Shown piece after piece: positions 9,977-18,185 of a stretch of 64,000 nt of DNA. A program made the translations under genes and the position numbers. Position 1 is the first letter of the stretch. Each line of letters opens with the position of its first letter. A model generated the notes under the pieces. That model was not told where the DNA came from, ran no database searches, and saw nothing but the letters and a program-made list of their open reading frames with translations. This DNA comes from CAYVLA01 sp964549615 [NCBI: uncultured Thermococci archaeon] (GTDB taxonomy: Archaea; CAYQAE01; CAYVLA01), in the NCBI GenBank assembly GCA_964549615.1, contig CAZJVP010000030.1, positions 11,112 to 75,111 on the forward strand, read 5' to 3'.

Positions 9977-10932
9977 CCGAGCGAGCAGATCTGAGCGACC
10001 AAGCTCTCACACTGCAACAGATCGTTGCTCCCCTCAACGAGCCTGAACTCGTACTCGGCCAACAACTTCAGAAGGTCTGCCAGCTTTTCCCTCTCGATCT
10101 CCATCCGCAGGGCCTCGCGGTGCATCTGGCTCACGAGATCCACCCCCGACAGCCCCTGTTCGATCATGATCGTCCTCAGCTGCTGCCGCGCCTTGTCGAA
10201 ATTGCCCTGCAGGCTCAGGGCGAGGAGGTGCCTTATGTCGCCCGGATTGGCCTCTCCGGATATCTTGTAGATCATCTCGCTAGTGATCCTTTCCCCAAAG
10301 GAATGGGCCGCCTGCAGCAGGTTGGTCGCCTGCCTCATGTCGCCCTGGGAAACGTAGAAGATGGCATCCAGCGCGGCTTCGTCGACATCCAGCCCTTCCG
10401 CCATCGCTATGCGCCTGAGAACCGGGATCAAGTCTTCGCGTTTGAGGGGGGTGAACCTCAGGATGACGCACCGCGACTGGATGGGGGGAATGAGTTTGCT
10501 CGAGTAGTTGCACGAGAGTATGAATCTGCTCGTCGCAGTGTACTGCTCCATTTCCCTCCGAAGGGCGTGTTGGCTGTCGCTCGTGATGTTATCAACCTCG
10601 TCGAGAAACACTATCCTGAACGGAGAACCACCCAGAACCATCGAGCGGCAGAAGGTCTTGATCTTGGTGCGGACGACGTCGATCCCCCTCTCGTCTGACG
10701 CGTTTAACTCAAGGAAGTTGTTTCTCCAGTCATCGCCAAGGATCTTCCGAGCGAGGATCAGGGCGCACGTGGTCTTGCCGACGCCGGCCGGCCCCGCGAA
10801 TATCAGGTGCGACATCCTTTTTTGAGACACGAATGAAGAGAGGATCCGCACGACATCGGCCTGTCCGGCGACCTGCGCGAGCTCTGTAGGTCGGTACTTC
10901 TCGATCCAAGGCAGCTCGCTCTGCAACTGCAT
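9973..10932 (-). CDS. rfcS: Replication factor C small subunit
   Basis: This is the AAA+ small subunit of the clamp loader, usually four copies with one large subunit. From ATG 10932 the protein is 319 residues: N-terminus MQLQSELPWIEKYRP, Walker A FAGPAGVGKTT at 46-55, Walker B FLDEVDN at 109-115, and the SRC arginine-finger motif in IPPIQSRC at 148-155. A longer in-frame reading from 11046 would add 38 residues with no family similarity and would extend past the TATA box, so it is rejected. No intein interrupts the gene. It is first in the operon rfcS-rfcL-ocd-lysC. Confidence 0.95.
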   Translation of the reverse strand: MQLQSELPWIEKYRPTELAQVAGQADVVRILSSFVSQKRMSHLIFAGPAGVGKTTCALILARKILGDDWRNNFLELNASDERGIDVVRTKIKTFCRSMVLGGSPFRIVFLDEVDNITSDSQHALRREMEQYTATSRFILSCNYSSKLIPPIQSRCVILRFTPLKREDLIPVLRRIAMAEGLDVDEAALDAIFYVSQGDMRQATNLLQAAHSFGERITSEMIYKISGEANPGDIRHLLALSLQGNFDKARQQLRTIMIEQGLSGVDLVSQMHREALRMEIEREKLADLLKLLAEYEFRLVEGSNDLLQCESLVAQICSLG

Positions 10933-10961
10933 CACCCGGGCCGCGGACTCTTGGGCGGCCC

Positions 10962-10970
10962 AAATAAAAA
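10962..10970 (-). promoter_or_regulatory. TATA box for the rfcS operon
   Basis: On the minus strand the sequence is TTTTTATTT, flanked by G/C-rich DNA. Its centre is about 34 bases before the ATG at 10932, predicting a transcript start near 10940 and a leader under 10 bases. Confidence 0.6.
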
Positions 10971-11099
10971 TGGGTCCCGTCATCTTCCAACCGGGTAGCC
11001 GATTTGAGGCCCCTGCCGCGGGCGAGGATGTCCCACACCACTCCAAGAACGCATGAGCAGGGCTCTTGGGAAGGGTACACCGTCCTCCCGCGGCGCTGC

Positions 11100-11109
11100 A
11101 ATATTAAAG
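11100..11109 (+). promoter_or_regulatory. TATA box for ahcY
   Basis: AATATTAAAG lies in otherwise G/C-rich DNA, about 32 bases before the GTG at 11136. A start of transcription near 11130 would give a leaderless or nearly leaderless mRNA. Location of this box is the main reason to reject the upstream ATG candidates in the same frame. Confidence 0.6.
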
Positions 11110-11135
11110 AGCCAGCCAATGAGAGCCGTCGCGGT

Positions 11136-12398
11136 GTGAAGTTGCAGTACAAGGTGAAGAACCTTCGTCTCTCGAAGGCGGGCGATCTCTCCGTGGAGTG
11201 GGCCGAGAGGAACATGCCCGTCTTGCGGAGCATATCTTCCGAGCTTCAATCCAAGAAGTCCCTAACCGGGATTCGCATTGCCGCTTGCCTGCACATCACC
11301 AAGGAGACCGGGGCCCTCGTGCTCGCCCTTCAGAGCGGGGGCGCCCAGGTCTCTCTCTGCCCCTCCAACCCGCTCAGCACCCAGGACGATGTGGCAGCCT
11401 CGCTGGCGAGACGAGGCATCATGGTCTATGGCTGGAAGGGACTGAGCACGAGCGAGTACTACCGTTGCATAGACCGAGCATGCAGGATACGCCCACACAT
11501 ACTGCTGGACGACGGAGCCGATCTGATATCGTACGTGCACAGGGTCAGCCCTTCCTGGATGGGGGAGGTGATGGGGGGACAGGAAGAGACGACGACGGGC
11601 GTGATCAGGTTTAGGTCCATGGAGGCGAAGGGAGTGCTGAAGTTCCCGGTCATAGCCGTCAACGACGCGAAGGTCAAGTGGGAGATGGACAACGTTTTCG
11701 GCACAGGGCAGTCGGCCCTGCACGGGATCCTCAACGGAGCGAAGATCCTCATCGCGGGAAAGACCGTGGTCGTCTGCGGCTACGGGCACTGCGGAAGGGG
11801 GATAGCGATGAGGGCGAGGGGGCTGGGAGCCCACGTCGTGGTGACGGAGGTGGATCCACACAGGGCGCTTGCCGCTTCGCTTGAGGGCTACAGGGTCATG
11901 CCGATGGAGGAGGCCGCCGCGCTGGGGGACGTCTTCATCACGGCCACGGGCAACAGGGACGTGATCAGGGCAGCCCACATGGAGAAGATGAAGGACGGGG
12001 CGATCCTGTGCAACGCAGGCCACTTCAACGTCGAGATCTCCCTCCCCGACCTTGAATCGCTCACCGAGGCGCGGCGCGAGATACAGCCGATGGTTGAGGA
12101 GCGGACGCTGGCAAACGGCCGAAGGGTGATCCTCCTAGCGGAAGGTCGATTGGTGAACCTTTCCCTAGCGTATGGGCACCCCAGCGAGGTCATGGACATG
12201 AGCTTCTCGGTCCATGCCTTGACGGCGGTCTGGCTGAAGGAAAAACACTCCGAGCTTGACCGCGGACGCGTCCACAGAGTACCTCAAGAGATCGATGACG
12301 AGGTCGCGCGCCGAAAGCTCCAGACCATGGGGCTGAGGATCGACGAGATGACCGAGCAGCAGAAGGAGTACATGCGTGCCTGGGAGCTGGGGACCTAG
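11136..12398 (+). CDS. ahcY: S-adenosylhomocysteinase
   Basis: This NAD-dependent enzyme splits S-adenosylhomocysteine into adenosine and homocysteine, clearing the product of methyl transfers and feeding methionine synthesis. From GTG 11136 it is 420 residues. Substrate-domain motifs are LLDDGADL (123-130), GGQEETTTGV (148-157) and FPVIAVNDA (170-178). The NAD fold has VVCGYGHCGRG (212-222). The C-terminus MRAWELGT lacks the Lys-Tyr tail of bacterial and eukaryotic enzymes, as is usual in archaea. The frame is open back to 11004, but that extension has no similarity and covers the promoter. It is divergent from rfcS. Confidence 0.95.
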   Translation: MKLQYKVKNLRLSKAGDLSVEWAERNMPVLRSISSELQSKKSLTGIRIAACLHITKETGALVLALQSGGAQVSLCPSNPLSTQDDVAASLARRGIMVYGWKGLSTSEYYRCIDRACRIRPHILLDDGADLISYVHRVSPSWMGEVMGGQEETTTGVIRFRSMEAKGVLKFPVIAVNDAKVKWEMDNVFGTGQSALHGILNGAKILIAGKTVVVCGYGHCGRGIAMRARGLGAHVVVTEVDPHRALAASLEGYRVMPMEEAAALGDVFITATGNRDVIRAAHMEKMKDGAILCNAGHFNVEISLPDLESLTEARREIQPMVEERTLANGRRVILLAEGRLVNLSLAYGHPSEVMDMSFSVHALTAVWLKEKHSELDRGRVHRVPQEIDDEVARRKLQTMGLRIDEMTEQQKEYMRAWELGT

Positions 12399-12701
12399 AG
12401 GGACCTGAAATCTCCCGGCCACTTAGGTCCGGACGAGCTCATCAGGCACCCGGCAACCTTCATGGCCTCCCAAACGAGAATCCCTTGCGAACTGGATGCC
12501 AGCCCAAAAGTAGGCCAAAGCCTCGTCCAATTCCCGACACGATTGCCCACGAGACATCGTTGGAGGCCACGGTGAGCGTTCTTGCATCTAGGTTTTGGGA
12601 AACCGTCTCAGCGAGTCGCGGAAGGCAGCTAAACTCTTTATCAATCGGACGGCAATCCGTTGACGCACCATAATCCATGCTTTCGCACCCGTACATCTAG
12701 G
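12399..12701. other. Intergenic stretch without a convincing gene
   Basis: Short open frames exist on both strands (12460-12696 minus, 12485-12673 plus), but they mirror each other, have no recognisable domain and unsuitable starts. The only signal I see is an AT-rich CTTTATCAA near 12634-12642 that may be the promoter of the next gene. Confidence 0.5.
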
Positions 12702-13505
12702 ATGAAGGGCTACCTGCCGTCCGGCATACCCAAGTTTGATGAGTGGTTCAGGATTCCGTCCCCCGGATACACGGTCTTCTGGGTCATGCCAGAGACCTCC
12801 GCCGACCCCGCATCGTTCATCGCCAACTGGATAATCTCATCCATCCCCAAGGCAAAGTCCTTCCTCGCTCACTGCACGCGTTCCAACATCGACGGATTCA
12901 TGAAGGGGCTGTCGTCCCTTAACCCCCGCTGTGCATCCGGCCTACTGTCCCTTGGACCCAACATGCATTTCTTGGACTCATACTCGGTCAAGCTGGAACT
13001 TTTCGGCGAGCCTTTGAAACACTACAACTCCTTGGACATCCGGTACGTCACGGACGTCTCCAACCTCAGGGGCGCAGGAACCGTTTCCTACGTCCTCAGG
13101 GAGCTGCGGGAGGAGTGCTCGCTCAACAACTTCGTGGGCATCGAGAACAGCCTCACTGACCTCGCAATGGACATGGGCGAATCCCAGCACATCAGGCTTT
13201 TCTCGGAGATTGTGTCGAAGGTCGTATCCAGGCACGGCACCATGATCGGAATCGCGGACTGGTACTCCCATGGGGAGATCTACAAGGCCAACATAATACA
13301 CATAGCGAACGCGTCGATACTCTGGGGGATCACGTCGGGAAGCAGCAAGACGAAGTACCTGCTGCCCATCAAGAGGGACGGCGTTTGCCCGGCTTCCCTC
13401 TACGAGCCACAGCCCTACGATGTGGGCCCATCGGGGCTGCGGATCCTTGAGGTCAAGCCAAATGCTCAGAGGGTACCGGAAGATCCTGGCAGCTGCTACC
13501 TCTGA
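12702..13505 (+). CDS. Degenerate RecA/KaiC-like protein
   Basis: The 267-residue protein starts MKGYLPSGIPKFDEWFRIPS, the way KaiC/RadA-like ATPases start (G-I-P-x-x-D-x-x), and then follows a RecA-fold-like strand-helix pattern. Where the Walker A loop should be there is VMPETSADPASF, with no GxxxxGK[ST], and the Walker B strand reads FVGIENSLTDLAMD without an obvious terminal aspartate. It therefore looks like a RecA-fold protein that has lost ATPase residues. No signal peptide or membrane segment is visible. ATG 12702 is chosen as the first methionine close to the fold; a TTG at 12660 in frame is an alternative. Function unknown. Confidence 0.6.
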   Translation: MKGYLPSGIPKFDEWFRIPSPGYTVFWVMPETSADPASFIANWIISSIPKAKSFLAHCTRSNIDGFMKGLSSLNPRCASGLLSLGPNMHFLDSYSVKLELFGEPLKHYNSLDIRYVTDVSNLRGAGTVSYVLRELREECSLNNFVGIENSLTDLAMDMGESQHIRLFSEIVSKVVSRHGTMIGIADWYSHGEIYKANIIHIANASILWGITSGSSKTKYLLPIKRDGVCPASLYEPQPYDVGPSGLRILEVKPNAQRVPEDPGSCYL

Positions 13506-13630
13506 GCTTCCTTCTTGCTTCCAAGGTCCACAAGCCGCACGCTATGGATCGATCCGTTCACGCCACACCACGCATGCGGGAAGCTCACGTGGGCAAGGCT
13601 GCCAGAGGTTAACCGCCATAAGTCCTGAAC

Positions 13631-13653
13631 CATTTATATCCGCCAATCGGCGG
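13631..13653 (+). promoter_or_regulatory. TATA box and overlapping palindrome before the cupin gene
   Basis: CATTTATATC (13631-13640) is a clear TATA box centred about 27 bases before the ATG at 13664, predicting a leaderless mRNA. Directly after it is the perfect inverted repeat CCGCC-AATC-GGCGG (13640-13653), located between TATA box and transcription start, the usual place for a repressor operator in archaea. Confidence 0.6.
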
Positions 13654-13663
13654 TGGCTGCCGA

Positions 13664-14017
13664 ATGCCCGCCCAAGACGGTCATTACATTCGGAACTACA
13701 AGGAAGCCCCTCTCTTCAGGCCGGGCGGCTCGCACAGACAGATGCTGTCCCATGTCTGCCTAGGTCAAAAGACGGGCTGCGAGAGGCTCACGATCGACGT
13801 GCACAGGTATGGGCCGGGCGCGCATTCGGTCACGAACGTCCACACCAACTGCGAGCAGGTCTACTTCGTGATGGGAGGCGAAGGCGAGGCAACCGTAGGG
13901 CAGGAAACACACAGAGTGCGAAAAGGATCCGTGGTCTTCATACCCCGAAACGCACCCCACTCGATCAGGAGGACCCGAGGCGAGCTTACCCTCCTCTTCG
14001 TCTCGGTTTCTCTTTGA
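13664..14017 (+). CDS. Cupin-domain protein
   Basis: The 117-residue protein is a single cupin barrel. Motif 1 is seen as GAHSVTNVHTNCEQVYFVMGGEGE, from which the metal-binding candidates are H (VHTN), E (CEQ) and the pair following, and motif 2 as KGSVVFIPRNAPHSIRR with the expected P-x-x-x-x-H. The first histidine of the usual HxH is replaced (V-H-T-N), so metal binding may differ. Small stand-alone cupins include isomerases, dioxygenases and sugar-binding proteins, and nothing here decides among them. It has its own promoter with a palindrome (13631-13653). Confidence 0.8.
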   Translation: MPAQDGHYIRNYKEAPLFRPGGSHRQMLSHVCLGQKTGCERLTIDVHRYGPGAHSVTNVHTNCEQVYFVMGGEGEATVGQETHRVRKGSVVFIPRNAPHSIRRTRGELTLLFVSVSL

Positions 14018-14097
14018 GCACCCGTGGCGTCAACCCCTTTTGCTCCGAGCGCCGGGCGCTTTAGCCGTCAAACGCCCCCGCAAAGCCGACGACCATA

Positions 14098-15741
14098 CTA
14101 CGGTGGCCCGACCTGCCAGATCTCATCGTATCCATGTATCGGTCGCAGCGATGCCCTTGCAACGATCTTGTAGGAGGAAATGCCCTTCCCGAAACTCATC
14201 GTGACGCGGAAAGTCTTGCAGTTCGCAGGCCAGCTGGAAATGTCCTCCAAGATCGAACCATAGCCATAGATGCAGTCCAGAGGCTCAGCCCAGTACTCCA
14301 GGAACATGAACATCGGCGTATCCTTCGTGCTGACGCAGACCTTGACGTCGGCAGAGACGACCGAGGGCTTCCCGCAACTCCTCGAGATCACCGTCACATT
14401 AGCGATCTCCAAGCGAAGGCTTATGTTCGCCAACCCCTGGTAGAGGGCTTTCCAGCGTGCAGCCTCCGCCAACGCATCGTCCAACTCGGATTGGCGAGCC
14501 AGATAAAGGGTCCTCCAATAGTTCACCTCCGACTGGCATTCCGACAGGTGGACGTTCACCGTCTGGTACAGCAGGATCCAGGCATCCCTCTCCGACCGAA
14601 CCCGGGCGAGCACGGCACTGAGGTTTTCGTACATCGATCTCCAGTACCTTGCATCCTCCACCGACGCGTTGTACCTGAGATGGAGGGCTTGGTATGCGGT
14701 CCGCCAGCGGTCCAGGTCCGCTGTCATCGTTTCCAGGTCCGCGGCGAGACGATCGTAGAGGCTTCTCAGTTCCCTGTAGTCCAAGTTGCTCTTGTTCAGT
14801 GCGGCAGCGAGCCTTTCGCACCTTGATCTGCACTCTTCCATCTCCCTCAAGGCTTGCTCCAGCCTACGAACCTCCTCCTCATAGAGACCCTTGTACCTCT
14901 CGACCAAAGCGCGGCTCATCTTCAGCTCGCAGAGGAGGTCATTGTAGGAGGTTTCCAGCTCCCGGAACCGCACCACCCAGGCATCCCTCTCGCTGGTCAT
15001 CTGACGAAGATCCGAGCTTGAGACCTCCAAGAGGCACGTGAGCCTGATGATCTCAATGGTCCTGTTCATGAGTTCCTTTTCCAGAATCTCCCTGTCGGCG
15101 GCTGTCTCGTTGAACCGCCTTTTCAGCTCTTCGAGATCATCCTTGAGACCGGCGTACATTATCTGGAGGCAGTCCAAGCTACTCTTGGTCGCAAAGTACT
15201 TCCACTTCCAGTCCTCGCTTTCATTCCTGGCGTTGTCGAGCTCCATCTCCAACGCCTCCTTCTGCGAAACCGTCAGGTTCAGGACGAACTCCGTCCGCCA
15301 GTACTTGGATTCCCATTCCGCGCTCCTCTTCGCCGAAAGCTCCAGTTCGGAGCTGCACCGGACGAGATCCTCCGAACACGACTCGGCCTTGGCCTTCCAG
15401 GCATCAGCCTCATCCCGCGTCTTGTTCAGAAGCTCGGTTCTATTCCGGTAGAGAGCCCAAAGCCGGTCGTACTGATCGGCCTTGTCCCTGTACGCGCGGC
15501 GCCAAGGGGCCTTCTCGCCTTTCACGGTTCCGAACAGTCCCGACAGGTATGCGAGATAGAGCAGGGCTGCTAGTGATACCAGGGCGACGACCACCACAAG
15601 GCAAGTTCGAAGCCGACTCCGGGCCCGCCTTGGCTTGGAGACGTGAACTGGAACACTTGGAGCCAGATCACCCGGCCGGGCGCGCCTAGCCTCTATTTCG
15701 CGCATGATCTGGAGAAAGTCAAGATCCAGTTCGGAGGCCAT
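14098..15741 (-). CDS. Membrane-anchored surface coiled-coil protein with W-x3-Y heptad-locked repeats
   Basis: The 547-residue protein has a short basic cytoplasmic N-terminus, one membrane segment (about residues 47-69, CLVVVVALVSLAALLYLAYL), a coiled coil from about 75 to 435 and a beta-rich C-terminal domain of about 105 residues. At least ten N-x-S/T sequons occur in the coil, fitting an outside location (type II anchor). In the coil the motif W-x3-Y (or Y/L/F variants) recurs at residues 80, 94, 115, 143, 178, 255, 283, 325, 346, 367, 388, 409 and 430. All spacings are multiples of 7 and the last five are exactly 21. I do not recognise a family. It follows the 15847-17989 gene group on the same strand with its own possible TATA near 15784-15792. 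Confidence 0.75.
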   Translation of the reverse strand: MASELDLDFLQIMREIEARRARPGDLAPSVPVHVSKPRRARSRLRTCLVVVVALVSLAALLYLAYLSGLFGTVKGEKAPWRRAYRDKADQYDRLWALYRNRTELLNKTRDEADAWKAKAESCSEDLVRCSSELELSAKRSAEWESKYWRTEFVLNLTVSQKEALEMELDNARNESEDWKWKYFATKSSLDCLQIMYAGLKDDLEELKRRFNETAADREILEKELMNRTIEIIRLTCLLEVSSSDLRQMTSERDAWVVRFRELETSYNDLLCELKMSRALVERYKGLYEEEVRRLEQALREMEECRSRCERLAAALNKSNLDYRELRSLYDRLAADLETMTADLDRWRTAYQALHLRYNASVEDARYWRSMYENLSAVLARVRSERDAWILLYQTVNVHLSECQSEVNYWRTLYLARQSELDDALAEAARWKALYQGLANISLRLEIANVTVISRSCGKPSVVSADVKVCVSTKDTPMFMFLEYWAEPLDCIYGYGSILEDISSWPANCKTFRVTMSFGKGISSYKIVARASLRPIHGYDEIWQVGPP

Positions 15742-15846
15742 GGAGAGTTACACCCTCGATCTACTCGGACGCGGCCCTTTTCGTTTAAGTCTATCCCCGG
15801 TTCGCCCAACAAGGATTCCAATGGTTGACCATCGCCGTCCGAAACC

Positions 15847-16206
15847 TCAAACCTGAGACGATCCCGCTGGCCGGGGCAAAGAACGTTCCGATCCTTGGAG
15901 ATTCTCCTCGATCACATATTCCGCGCGGTAGCCCATCGTTCCCGAGGGTTGGAAGGAGTGCAACCTGACCTCGACGCCTAGCAAGTCGGATGCCTCGATC
16001 GCGAAGTCCTCCATGTGGTCGTATGAGCCGCAAGACCTGCATGAGCTTCCCCGGAAGGATACGACGAGCTGCCTGCCGTCGAGCCTTTCCAACCGAGCAA
16101 CGATCTCGGGTCTCCGATAGCGATTGTAGCGCAGAATGGCCGCCCTAACGCGTTCCGACACGGAACCCGCCCTTCGTCTTGTTCGCAACGCCGGCCTCCT
16201 TAGCAT
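15847..16206 (-). CDS. Small conserved-looking protein with CRSC motif
   Basis: The frame encodes 119 residues. The core SERVRAAILRYNRYRRPEIV and LDGRQLVVSFRGSSCRSCG has the alternating pattern of an alpha/beta protein, with a C-x-x-C that could bind metal or form a disulfide, followed by DHMEDFAIEASDLLGVEVRL. Ends are Arg-rich and less ordered. It starts 9 bases after the pseudo-receiver gene and is probably co-transcribed with it. I do not recognise the family and give no function. Confidence 0.55.
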   Translation of the reverse strand: MLRRPALRTRRRAGSVSERVRAAILRYNRYRRPEIVARLERLDGRQLVVSFRGSSCRSCGSYDHMEDFAIEASDLLGVEVRLHSFQPSGTMGYRAEYVIEENLQGSERSLPRPAGSSQV

Positions 16207-16215
16207 ACTATCGTC

Positions 16216-16569
16216 TCAGATCCGCGGCCGAATCTTGGAAAGGATCTCGCCCAATGGAATCGGTCGCCTCAGGACTTCCCCAAAGCTCTCAAGCTCGGAT
16301 GGAATCTGGCCCCGCGCCCCAGCGATGAAGAATAGGGGACACCTGTCCGACAGATCCTTAATCCAGCCCAAGTTCTCGGGATTCGTGGTGTCCCTGGAGA
16401 TGTCGATGATCGTGGCGGAAGGAACGCGTCCCCCTAGATGGATCCAGTGGCATGCATCCCTGATGGCCTGAAACGAGTGAACTTGATATCCCTCCCGCGC
16501 TAGCCGTGCCTTCAGACTCGACCATGCGGCCGCATCGCGGCTGATCACGACGACTGCCTTTCCCGCCAT
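16216..16569 (-). CDS. Pseudo-receiver domain protein
   Basis: The 117-residue protein follows the response-regulator receiver fold: strand 1 KAVVVISRD, helix AWSSLKARLAREGY, strand 2 QVHSF, strand 3 SATIIDIS with the phospho-acceptor-like Asp, strand 4 CPLFFIAG, and the last turn VLRRPIPLGEILSKI where a Lys-Pro normally sits. The acidic pair after strand 1 is replaced by S-R-D and the conserved Lys by Arg, so ordinary Mg2+-dependent phosphorylation is doubtful. There is no output domain. Its start directly abuts the stop of the radical SAM gene. Confidence 0.65.
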   Translation of the reverse strand: MAGKAVVVISRDAAAWSSLKARLAREGYQVHSFQAIRDACHWIHLGGRVPSATIIDISRDTTNPENLGWIKDLSDRCPLFFIAGARGQIPSELESFGEVLRRPIPLGEILSKIRPRI

Positions 16570-17379
16570 CTACCCCACCACCACAATTCCACGCCTGCTG
16601 CACTCCCTCTGGATCCTCGTAGCCGCCTCAGAATAGATGCTTGGGTCAGGACTCAAATAGGCTTGCTGAAGCTCGGGGAAGCGGGACAAAAGGAAGGGCC
16701 TCAGCCGGGCCCAGATGCCCGGCTTGGGCCGAAAAGGGTCGAAGCCCACCTTCTTGATCCCCGCTGCAGCGAGCTTCTCGATCAGGATCTCCAGTTCCCC
16801 CGGCCGCGTGGTGATGCCGGGCATGATGGGAGCTATGAAGGCCCACGGTCGAAGGCCGGCGTCGCTGGCTTGGGCCATTGCCCTCAGCCTATCATCGAGG
16901 GACGATGCTCCGGGTTCCATCTCCCTGCGGATGCTCTCGTCTGAGCACGTGATGCTGAAGCCCAGCTCGAACTCCGAGAATCGCTTCATCAGATCATAAT
17001 CCCTGGTCACCAACGCCGATTTGGTGAGAAGCGATACTGGCACGTCGGCCTTCGCCAACTGCTCCAAGCACCTGCGGGTCAGGCAGTATTTTGCCTCAGC
17101 TGGCTGGTAGGCGTCCGTGACGCTCCCCAGCCAGACCGGCCCTTTTTCCTTTCTTGCCAGTTCCCGCGCGAGGACGGTCGGCATATTGACTCTCACGTCC
17201 ACGAAGCTGCCCCAGGTCCTCTCCTCCCTGAGGACGGCGGGCGAGTAACAGTAGACGCACCCGTGCTGGCAGCCTCTGTACGGGTTCACGGAGTACCTGA
17301 AGCCGGCTAGGCCACAGTGCCCAAGTCCGCTCCGACTCGTGACCTCCCGGATGATCGTGCCCGCCAACCTAGTGCTCAT
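16570..17379 (-). CDS. Radical SAM protein, SplB-like
   Basis: The 269-residue protein has the radical SAM cluster motif C-x3-C-x2-C in NPYRGCQHGCVYCY at about residues 31-44, and the following strand order typical of the spore-photoproduct-lyase-like group (WLGSVTDAYQPAEAKYCLTR, ELGFSITCSDE, RPWAFIAPIMPGITTRP). Members of this group reductively cleave SAM; the substrate of archaeal members is mostly unknown. No SPASM or extra Fe-S cysteine cluster is visible at the C-terminus. It is 25 bases downstream of the 17405-17989 gene and abuts the pseudo-receiver gene. Confidence 0.85.
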   Translation of the reverse strand: MSTRLAGTIIREVTSRSGLGHCGLAGFRYSVNPYRGCQHGCVYCYSPAVLREERTWGSFVDVRVNMPTVLARELARKEKGPVWLGSVTDAYQPAEAKYCLTRRCLEQLAKADVPVSLLTKSALVTRDYDLMKRFSEFELGFSITCSDESIRREMEPGASSLDDRLRAMAQASDAGLRPWAFIAPIMPGITTRPGELEILIEKLAAAGIKKVGFDPFRPKPGIWARLRPFLLSRFPELQQAYLSPDPSIYSEAATRIQRECSRRGIVVVG

Positions 17380-17404
17380 CCGTGATCAAGGTTTGGGGCG
17401 ACGC

Positions 17405-17989
17405 TCATTCGAGCAGGAGCGCTTCCCTCAGAGCGGGGGTCAGCGACTTGAGAGGGATTACAGCCTCTCCGGAGATGAGCACGTGCTCGGTGGCCAAGAG
17501 GGGTCCCAGCATGCTGGCGGCCTGGGGCTTCCAGCCCGTGGACATCCAAGTCACGAAACGCTTGGATCCGTATTCTCCCACCTTCGGCACCAGGTCCGGA
17601 AAGTCCTTCAACAGGGTCTCTCCCTGCTTCCGATACGTCTCCAGCACCGGGGGAACCTGTTTCCCGGACTCAACAAGCCCGGCGATCAGGGCACAGCGGT
17701 GAAGCTCGAGTCTCTTGGACAGCTTTCCGACGAGCTCATAGTAGATGTTCTTGCCAACCGGCGAGTCCGTCTCCGTCTTCAGGACGTCCCCCTTGAGAAC
17801 CAGTATCTTGATGTAGATCCTGTATGTGCGGCTTGACAGCACGAGCGGCTCTGCCCTCCATCGGTGCTTTCTGCCGCACACCTCGCCCTCTAGAACATCG
17901 CTCCTCACCCTGCCCCCAAGGCGAAAGAGGGCATCCCTGATCAGCGCGTACTTGTCCTCAGGTTCCAGAATCTCCTCCATTTTCGACAC
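17405..17989 (-). CDS. Hypothetical protein, possibly with winged-helix start
   Basis: The 194-residue protein begins MSKMEEILEPEDKYALIRDA with a helix-turn pattern (LIRDALFRLGGRVRSDVLEGEV) that could be a winged helix followed by basic residues. The rest is mixed helix and strand with no motif that I recognise. ATG 17989 and ATG 17980 are possible starts. An ATTTATAAG box on the minus strand at about 18037-18045 is the likely promoter of the four-gene set that includes the radical SAM gene. Confidence 0.6.
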   Translation of the reverse strand: MSKMEEILEPEDKYALIRDALFRLGGRVRSDVLEGEVCGRKHRWRAEPLVLSSRTYRIYIKILVLKGDVLKTETDSPVGKNIYYELVGKLSKRLELHRCALIAGLVESGKQVPPVLETYRKQGETLLKDFPDLVPKVGEYGSKRFVTWMSTGWKPQAASMLGPLLATEHVLISGEAVIPLKSLTPALREALLLE

Positions 17990-18185
17990 CTGGCGCCTTC
18001 CTTTTCCGATCGGCTCCGTGCACCGCTCACCCCTTGCCGCTTATAAATCGCTGTCCCAGGGATCCAGCCCATCGCTTGAGGTCGCGTCGCGTCTCGGGCG
18101 TATTCCGGCCTTGGACTGGGAATTTGGCCCGAGCAAAGGTTGTCGTCGTTCACCAGCTCTTCAGCCCAAGACGGGCAAGCCAACC

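Noticed and set aside
10933-11046. Extension of rfcS to 11046
   Set aside because: It passes through the TATA box and lacks family similarity.
14134-14826. Plus-strand frame of 230 codons within the coiled-coil gene
   Set aside because: It is the complement of heptad-repeat codons, with no start signal and no motif.
17826-18185. N-terminal extension of the sulfite-oxidase-fold gene
   Set aside because: The frame is open but covers the start and promoter of the divergent 17989 gene and encodes Ser/Arg/Pro-rich sequence without similarity.
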